From contig NAOQ01000205.1 in the NCBI GenBank assembly GCA_002751075.1, forward strand, positions 3,785-34,167: a stretch of DNA of 30,383 bases. The letters are read 5' to 3'. Positions 23,001-30,383 of the stretch are shown piece after piece. This DNA is from Ichthyophonus hoferi. Taxonomy: Eukaryota > Opisthokonta > Ichthyosporea > Ichthyophonida > Ichthyophonidae. The position numbers and the translations under genes were made by a program. Under the pieces are notes generated by a model, which made no database searches, was not told the DNA's origin, and worked only from the letters and a program-made list of their open reading frames with translations. How positions within the stretch are numbered: position 1 is the first letter of the stretch; each line of letters begins with the position of its first letter.

Positions 23001-26000
23001 TGATATTTAAACGGAATTTCTGGCTATTTCAATGAAAAACTACTTATAAAACCACTTTAAAAAAAAAACGCGCTTATAGGGTTATTATATGCAATGAGAT
23101 TAGAAGAGGAGATGGAGAACACAGACACAGACAAAGAACATACATATTAACAGGAGGAGCGGGGCTTCCCCTTAACCATGGGGCTTATATCACCTCTCAG
23201 TACTTACACAAACATAGTACTAACACCGTATATATATTATATATGTATATATCTCTATACAGTGTTAAAAGAAATATACAAAACAATAGAATTTGTGTCA
23301 TATAATTGCGACTTCAAACAATAATTTTAGTAGAATGATAGATAGAGAGAAGGTTATATAATAGGCATATTATTGGGTGGAGGTTTTTAAACTACTATAT
23401 ATATATGGATTGCTATGTCTATATTTAAAATAACTTTTTAAAGTTCAATATTGTCAAATTCAAAGGCATCAATGATATATCACTAAGCGTATACACTCAA
23501 ACACAAGCCTTACTTGGCTAAATCGCACCAATAGTTTATCAGCACAGACAGAGAGGTCAATCAGATGCTTTTCCTTAGTCTATATTAGGAAAGAGTGAGT
23601 ATAGTATTAGATTGGGTGGGCATTGGCTACAACCAATGACTACTTTAGTTTTAAAATAATTTTTATTGCAAATAATAAGGTTGGGTTATCAGTGCATGGT
23701 GGGAATATAGTTATTATATGATATATTATACTAAATTATAACTAATTATCTCTTTAGTAGAATATAAACACGTGGAGGTATATCAGTCCAGCTAGGTATT
23801 CTAGTTTTTATTTTTTTTATTTGATTATACACCCCATATGTTCATACACTAGGTAACAATAGCACATACGCTAATACATGTATATCGCTATATATATATG
23901 CGTGTGTATATATTATATATAAATAGAGTAATATAGCCATACATATCTAGATTCATACACGATAATTATATAAAACCAGTGACCTCTACATATATCTCTG
24001 TACCTACACACCTATATAATCAAACACACACACATACATACATACATACATACATACAAACCTACCTACGGATCTGATACACAACTGACAAACACAAATC
24101 AAACACTAATAAATACAAAGTAAAGTTCATCACTGTCACCCTATCCCCCTATCCTACCTCCTGGTGCAAAGTGTTGTCTGATACAAAGTAGGGACTGGTT
24201 AGCACGTGTTCAACAGGGTCACAGAGAAGTGGCATAAGGTGCTTGTTTTGAAACGGGAGGGACGCTCTAAGAACGGCTGGGTAGTTGAGTTGTTGTCTGT
24301 AGGGAGAGAGGGAGAGAGCGAGAGAGCGAGATATACAAAGTGGGTACATATTATTATGATCATTACTGACTATTAGTATTGTAGTGTATTATTGGTTGTT
24401 ATTATGTATTAGACCACTGGCTAGTAAATATTAACGATTAATTAACTATTAATTAACTATTGGCTATTCACTATTACCGTCTGGTTACAAGGTAGAGCTC
24501 CCTAGAAAGTACTTTAAAAGTATAAAATGGTAGAATAAACAGCAACTAAAACAACAAGAGGAGAGAGAAGAGAGGAGCGTAGACAAGAGAGGATGACACC
24601 ATATGTTAATATTACGTAACGCTCTACTTTGCATACTATACTATATGTACTGTACTATATAAACTATACTATACTTCTCTAATAACCATCCTAGGTAGCA
24701 GTTTAGTGTATATACATATGAGGGCGTTGCCCTGTTGTCAAGTTAACACATACCTGCCAAGTAGTGCTGTAGTAGTACGGGCACGAGAATTTACAGTAGG
24801 AGGTAATAGCTGCCCAGACGACCGGTTGATTACTGGTGATGTTTTTTTAATATCTGAGTATGATTGGGTTGTCTAAAGGTTAAACTCACTTTACTTGGTT
24901 ACGCTATTAAAGCTAATGTTTTATTGTTGAAGTATTAATAACCAAGGTGAAGAGGTGAATAGAGATAAGAGTGGGTATAGATATATATGGTAGGCACTAA
25001 CCATGCATGGCAACACATTAGTTTAGCCAATGAATCATTCATATTCATAGTATAAAGTTCAATATTACAAATAATTGGAACAGGTGAACAACGGAAGCAA
25101 GGGAGAGGCTGCACCCTACTAGAGATGCTAGGATTTGATTGGGACATTTCCTTACCGTCTGGCATGAGGGTGGTCTTCTCTTCAATCATCACCTCGTTAA
25201 CCCGCTGTTCCAGGGATCCTGTACTAGTCATTAATAGGTCCTATTGGTAGGGGTAGAGTAGGAGGTAGGTAGGTGTAAAGTGAGCACTATATTTGTTCTA
25301 GTCTCTATGTACATATCGGAAAGGTGTGACTGGTAGGTCCACAGCCACAGCTGCCTATATCTATTCCTACTACGTCTACTACTTATACATATCTATAATA
25401 TGCATTCATACACAATACATAAACTACTACAACAACATTACCATCTCCCTCCCGGTCTGTTCTACAGCCCACCAATCGCCGCCAACCACACCCTACAACA
25501 CGCCCACAATAATATATATAGCATTAGAATATAATGCAGGAAAGATATTCGTTAGCAATAATTTAACGACTCCTCCTACCTCTAATGGCGCGGCTAGGGT
25601 AGAGCAAGAGATGAGGGAGGTACGATAGGAAATACCCTCAAGTGAGGGAGAGCTGACAACAGGAGACACTGTACGAGACCGGTCTAGGTCCTGATGCAGG
25701 GTGTAGAGGCTAGGCACTGCAAGGGGGGCGTTTGGAGGTGTAGCCTATTATATACATGGTATATAGGGGCAATGTAGAAAGTGTGTTAAGCGGGAAAGGG
25801 AGGGAGAGAGAGAGGGAGAGGGAGAAGGCAGACCATGGATGGCTGGTCAGTGAGTAGTGGGTATTGGGTATGGATAGAGGGGTAGGTTTATGGTACCATA
25901 CACAGAGTGTAGACTATAGTATAGTATATAGTATATAGTATATAGTGTATAGTGTATAGCGTATAGTGTATAGGGTATAAGGTATAGATAGTGTATAGTG

Positions 26001-28427
26001 TATAGTGTATAGTGCATAGTGTATAAGGTATAGGATATAGTATATAGTATATTTTATATAGTAAATAATAGTGTACTCTGCTATACTGCTTTAATGCGAG
26101 GACGCGCTTAGACTAAAGTCAGCTAATATCTATACACTAAGTCAACAATACCCAATAACTAGATTTTATTAAATTATGAATATAAAGTCCCCTATTGTTT
26201 TTTTGATACAGCTAGCGTATTGTTCTAATTAAAGAGGAACGATGGGCCAATCAAAGCACAAGAAAGTCAGACAAACCTCTAATTCGGGACGAAGGAGAGT
26301 GGTCCATTGGGCCTGATAAACACTGTGCTCTTGCTACAGAGAAAGGTTTAGAAGGGTACAACATAGGGCAGGGTAAGAAATATATTGCAAAATAGCTAGG
26401 TATGGTTAGGGTCCAAAAGATGGTTGTTTATATGTCAAGTATACAATGTTAGTTAGCACGAGTATTAATTAAGAGAGCCGATGGAACAAGGGGATGGATG
26501 CCACATAGGTCCTTTAATATGAGTATTAATACATGCTTACCTGTGTTTATTATTAAAAAAGTATAGTAGGCCTGTGGTCATTACTACTAATTACTACTAA
26601 TTACTATTACCACTATACATAAAGGAACGTACTAGCTCCATAGGTTGTAGGTATTCCATACAGTACAAGTGTTGTGGCATTATCTATTAATAACTACCAG
26701 TGAAAGATACTGTATGAAATATAAATCATTAAAATTGATTAATTACATCAATAAATGTACCATATAGTGGGCACCTTTATGTAAGAGTCTCCTAGTAATA
26801 TTAATTGCACAAATTACATGTGTTTTATATTAAAAATATTTTAAACTGCCTTAAAATATACTTACCAATAAGCGTACCAGACCTCGAATAGCCAGGCAAG
26901 TTAGGTGAAAGCTGTCTTCAGTTCCTGACCAATGAAAGCATATATATGTTATTAAAATAATTAATTGTGTTTTAAGTATTCTAACCACCAATCATATACA
27001 GTCAAGTAATTGTAAGTGATTAATTATATATACTAGGCCTGCCTCTATCTATTACCATATATAGACTTTGCTTTAGCATACATTCGTATATACTCCACAC
27101 AGCAGATAATATAATCCCACCAATATAATTGGTACAAAATCCTCTCGACACAAATACATTCCCCAACTCTCTCCTACTGATTCATGACATCAGACCAATC
27201 AAACACTAAAACCCTGTCACATATTATATTCCCTGTCGCCTACAGGTCCACCCGTACAATACCCATCAACCCACCAATGATTAAAGACTAATACCTTCTA
27301 TAGCCCTATCCAAGACCTCCATTAAAACTGCCCATGTGTGATTGAACGAGTCTAGTGTAGCCGTACCCAATAGATGAACAGTCTGTAAAGGGGAGGTCAT
27401 CAGAATGGAATACTAGTGGTTATTTAAAATAACTATAGAACAACAAACAACATAACTGGACAACTATATTTATCACCAGAAACTAATCCACTTACAAACA
27501 CAGCGCGTGCCCCTTGATGATAAAGTACAACAGATCACATGATGGTTTGGTCAAAAAAAAAAAAAGAAAAAAAAAGAAATAAACAGAATACATGTATAAT
27601 AAAAATGTAATGGAAAAGGTGTGACACCCTCTCAGAAATATTGACTCATTCCTCTCTATCTCTCTATAACCTATAGTGTACATTGGAGGTCTAGGACTAG
27701 TACTCACTGGTAACACGTAGGCTATCATGTCGGGGTCAGTACATTCCTCAGCCTGTAACAATATGGTTTCCTTATACTGCCCTGCAAGCGGCCACTGCCA
27801 CTTAGTGATATTTATACAAACCATGTTATACACCTATACCCTATACCCCCCCTGCCTTTATATATGTATGTATAACAATGCACTCTTTATAGATATATGC
27901 AGAGGAATGCTGCCTTTACAGATATCTCTATAGGAATGCTGCCTTTACCTAGGCCTACCCACTAGTACACTAACGTCCCATGTACTTCCATTATATATTT
28001 AGTACTACATCCTATACATTCGATGTCACCACCCAAACCTAAACAACATATACCTATATTTAAAAAATGCTATAAATAATGCAGGAGGGATAGAATGACC
28101 CCATATACAATAGGTCGAGGTCAGACCTAGTATAGGATAAGCGTGGCATGGTATAGAATAATGCCCTATGCAACAGGGTAAGGGTAGGACTGGGTACCTA
28201 TACAGTTATAGCCATCGCCGCGGAAAACACACAGCATGTGGGAATTAATGTTACCAGAGTCTAGACTGCACAGCCTTACGACTACATCTCGCATGGGTCC
28301 AAACAGGTATCCGGTCACATCTTTACGGTTGTGTACTAGGGCCTCCCTAGCGTAGGAAGGGAAGAGCTTGCTTAGTTATATATCACACTTGGTATGTCTA
28401 TCACATTACTAATGTATACTGCAATTA

Positions 28428-28458
<31 letters not shown>

Positions 28459-30168
28459 CGTCTGGTAATGGGATAAAACTCTATGTGTATAATAAGGGCG
28501 CCAATAACTATGCACACTGATCACAACTGGCTATATAGATATATAGCCTCAATAAAGAATTATATTTTATTTATAATTCACATGGGCAAGGACCTGCTGG
28601 GCCATAGGAGTTCGTCCAATTAGACGAGACATAGCATATTTAAAATCAAATGTATAGTATCACTAGTATCACATTAAAACAGACAGCATATACAGCATAG
28701 ATACTCCAAGGTAAAACATAAATGCCCCCCACCTAAAGTAGGATAGCATAGCAGCTAGCATACGATGGTTGACTGTATGCTGGGCTACCATAGGGCCTTC
28801 AGCGATGGGCTCGTCTGTAAGGCACGATATGTTCAGTAGAGAACCAGGTAGGCCAGTCAAATAATATATATATATATATATATATATAGAAGGTAGTAAT
28901 GGTAGTAATAATAATAGTAATAGTAGTAATAATAATAGAGAGAGAGATTTACAGGGCATGTAAGTAGGAACTGGTTAGCCTTGTGTAGAACGTACACCGA
29001 TTTTATTGTGTTTATTTATAATAACTAATAACCATTGAAACCGAACTACACTAAAAGATACCTACTGCTATGATTATATTCTATCCATTATCCATTGCAG
29101 CAATCAAAACCACATATCAATCATAAGTACGTGTTAAAACTCAATATACATTACCTATAGTCGTACTATTCCATAGGTTAGCAGGAGAATAAAGCTGGAT
29201 AATATGCTTAGAGAGTGGAAACCACACTAAGAACAGTGCAAAGACAGCCCTGGTAATCATCTCCCACCATGCCCCAGGCTCACTTCCTCTATAAGGGATA
29301 TCAATCAATAACATATAATATAGTTACTAAGTGGTACTTTAAGTCTAGGTTGTATTCAATTAGAGCCTGATTACTTTATGTTATCATCCATGTGTTTTAT
29401 AAGATCAACCAATAGGAATAATAAGTAAGCATATAAGAATATGACTGGTGCGTGTACATTCATTCCTATTTGAGCAAAAACACGTGTTTACGGAAACACA
29501 AGTAGGTCAAAATAGAGCAGAATATGTGTTTATTATGAGTTAATAAAATGTAAATTTAAACATGAGAAGCAATGGAAGTACTAAAAATATTTAAAGTGTG
29601 AGCAACCACAAGACAGATTGGTAGGTAGGTGGGACAGGTATGTGCTGTAACGTACCTCTGTAAAGTGTATGTAGTACACACCAACACTCTGACAGTGTCT
29701 TCTAGCACAAAGCATGATGGATAGCGAGACACTAAGGTTAATAGTAAGGCACTATACTGCAGATCATCAGGGAAAGTACTGAGGTCTGCTTCTATAGGGA
29801 GGGGACGGGTCATAGTTAATGCATTAGTATACCAATCAATGTCAAGATATATATGTATAAACCACTCATTCATTCATAATAATTAGCAGAATTCCACTAA
29901 TTAAAATATTACATTCAACAATTCTTTCGCCCCGTTCTCCTTCCAGGCATTGTAGTTATTAACGTAGGTCTACATATCTAATACTGGTTTATAATATAGC
30001 TCTACACCTCTAATACTAGCGAAAACTACTTCAGCCCAAAACAACGTATAGTCACAGCCCTAGATTATGAGGGCACTCTCATAGGCAATAGTATAATAAA
30101 GTACTAAGTCCAACCTACCTTCAGCCAGAGACCCGCCTTCATCAACAGATAAGCCGTTATGCTGGGCC
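16868..30168 (-). CDS. HTT: Huntingtin, C-terminal HEAT region, 3' part of gene (5' end outside window)
   Basis: Huntingtin is a large cytosolic alpha-solenoid scaffold in vesicle transport and autophagy. Exons (minus): 30168-30119, 29791-29656, 29288-29155, 28814-28733, 28346-28198, 27781-27708, 27382-27295, 26924-26866, 26333-26277, 25744-25580, 25240-25156, 24832-24754, 24296-24158, 23579-23514, 22669-22571, 22006-21878, 21743-21666, 21440-21257, 20925-20792, 20571-20425, 20067-20029, 19481-19288, 18922-18797, 18290-18197, 17599-17529, 16963-16868. Nearly all junctions are GT-AG with matching phase; about 915 codons. From memory of the human protein, VRKGVQAEAILLVKILPALL matches [31 protein letters not shown] matches WVMLSLSNFTQ, SSNPWVRALYPLSLVIG matches the STSPWVAAILPHVI region, and FLQAATDFYYD matches FCLVATDFYRH. 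Upstream, FNHTWAVLM matches FEETWATLL, and VVVRLCSLDSGN matches IIISLARLPLVN. The N-terminal polyglutamine region is not in view. Two junctions (after 30119 and after 20029) remain unresolved in frame. Confidence 0.93.
17037..17072. repeat. (TATG)n microsatellite
   Basis: About nine TATG/ATGT units lie in the last huntingtin intron. Confidence 0.85.
19001..19080. repeat. TATATACCT-type degenerate repeat
   Basis: Repeated TATATACCTTATATAC words lie in a huntingtin intron and produce a tyrosine/leucine/threonine-rich open frame that is not a gene. Confidence 0.6.
19288..19481 (-). CDS. HTT: Huntingtin exon encoding the best-conserved HEAT segment
   Basis: Acceptor ctattctag, donor GAG|GTAGGC. 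The encoded part DYVNQLFQVVRKGVQAEAIL aligns with human [20 protein letters not shown], and LLESYYPPHLTLTTVMGEYL with [20 protein letters not shown]. This is the strongest single piece of evidence for huntingtin. The exon needs an incoming phase of 1, whereas the preceding candidate exon (20067-20029) leaves phase 0, so its 5' boundary or an intervening small exon is unresolved. An ATG upstream in frame (19521) is probably fortuitous. Confidence 0.85.
20029..20067 (-). CDS. HTT: Probable 39-nt huntingtin exon
   Basis: It encodes PTYNNNALLTLCE and ends at a GAG|GTGTGT donor. It fits between the exon ending SSLRGD and the exon at 19481, where human huntingtin has [20 protein letters not shown]. 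The acceptor (atatataag) is weak and lacks a pyrimidine tract. Reading through the previous exon instead of splicing meets TAG at 20415-20413, so a splice near 20425 is required for the protein to continue. Confidence 0.5.
20115..20182. repeat. (TATG)n microsatellite
   Basis: Interrupted TATG/TATA units lie in a huntingtin intron. Confidence 0.8.
20364..20392. repeat. (CACTA)n short tandem repeat
   Basis: About five CACTA units lie in the intron just downstream (transcript sense) of the exon ending at 20425. Confidence 0.75.
20671..20703. other. Imperfect T/A hairpin in huntingtin intron
   Basis: CATTTGTTTT and a T run are followed by an A run and AAACAAATG. The arms pair apart from a bulge of about five bases, giving a long intronic stem in a 220-bp intron. 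Confidence 0.6.
22731..22774. repeat. (GTAT)n microsatellite
   Basis: About ten GTAT units, ending in GTAGGTAG, lie in a huntingtin intron directly upstream (transcript sense) of the exon at 22669-22571. Confidence 0.85.
24024..24058. repeat. (CATA)n microsatellite
   Basis: Seven or eight CATA units lie in a huntingtin intron. On the transcribed (minus) strand they read TATG, like the other tetranucleotide tracts. Confidence 0.8.
25906..26066. repeat. TATAGTGTATAG minisatellite
   Basis: About 160 bases of TATAGTA / TATAGTG / TATAAGG units lie in the huntingtin intron 25745-26276. The unit is related to the TATAG tracts in the pyrophosphatase introns. Confidence 0.8.
28433..28459. repeat. 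(TA)n microsatellite
   Basis: A TA dinucleotide run lies in the huntingtin intron 28347-28732. Confidence 0.85.
28862..28943. repeat. (TA)n followed by (TAGTAATAA)n
   Basis: A TA run at about 28862-28888 is followed by imperfect TAGTAATAA / TAATAG units in the huntingtin intron 28815-29154. On the minus strand the second tract gives a leucine run in the open frame, which is intronic, not protein. Confidence 0.8.
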
Positions 30169-30326
30169 CTAGGGAGTACAATACTGGGGGGTTAGATAGG
30201 CCCGATAAATACTATATACGTACATAAGCAAGTATAGATACTATTATATTTAACATATTGAGACGCCAGGGATACAGGCCGTAAATTTAGATAGATGTAA
30301 TAATACTGACCAAATACCACGTAAGT

Positions 30327-30330
<4 letters not shown>

Positions 30331-30380
<50 letters not shown>

Positions 30381-30383
30381 TGT
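30331..30383. repeat. (TA)n then (TATG)n at the window edge
   Basis: A TA run passes into TATG units that run to the end of the window. It probably lies in a huntingtin intron. Confidence 0.8.

Noticed and set aside
28669-28959. Poly-leucine membrane-like protein
   Set aside because: The leucine run is translated from the intronic (TAGTAATAA)n repeat; only 28814-28733 is exonic.

Overview
The window looks like nuclear DNA from an animal with a compact, AT-rich genome, most likely an early-branching metazoan such as a sponge. That placement is inference. It rests on multi-exon genes with GT-AG introns of about 130-850 bp, animal-type proteins (huntingtin, mitochondrial inorganic pyrophosphatase) and many short microsatellites in introns. 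Nothing bacterial, organellar or viral was recognised.

Layout. (1) 1-1.1 kb, minus strand: an exon of an unknown single-pass membrane protein (679-1095), next to a diverged, frame-broken tandem copy (about 55-330). (2) 2660-4378, plus strand: an intronless 572-residue protein with a Psq/CENP-B-type helix-turn-helix, a second CENP-B-type helix-turn-helix and a C-terminal AT-hook. It looks like a pogo/Tigger-type transposase DNA-binding region kept without its DDE nuclease domain. (3) 4.4-9.3 kb: mostly non-coding, with AT palindromes, a tandem repeat of about 50 bp and two weak exon candidates. (4) 9303-14151, minus strand: a complete nine-exon gene for mitochondrial-type inorganic pyrophosphatase (PPA2-like, 292 aa), with all splice phases consistent. 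(5) 14.2-16.9 kb: a spacer with two strong hairpins close together. (6) 16868-30168 and beyond, minus strand: the 3' part (about 26 exons, about 915 codons) of a huntingtin (HTT) orthologue, recognised by assembling short exons and matching the conserved C-terminal HEAT region; its 5' part lies past the right edge.

HTT and PPA2 lie head-to-tail on the same strand, HTT upstream, about 2.7 kb apart. They are not known to act together: HTT is a cytosolic HEAT-repeat scaffold and PPA2 hydrolyses pyrophosphate in mitochondria. The items most worth a second look are the transposase-derived HTH/AT-hook protein, an apparent excess of CCAAT/ATTGG pentamers in the HTT introns, the hairpin pair in the spacer, the HTT-PPA2 linkage, and two HTT junctions where the frame is unresolved.
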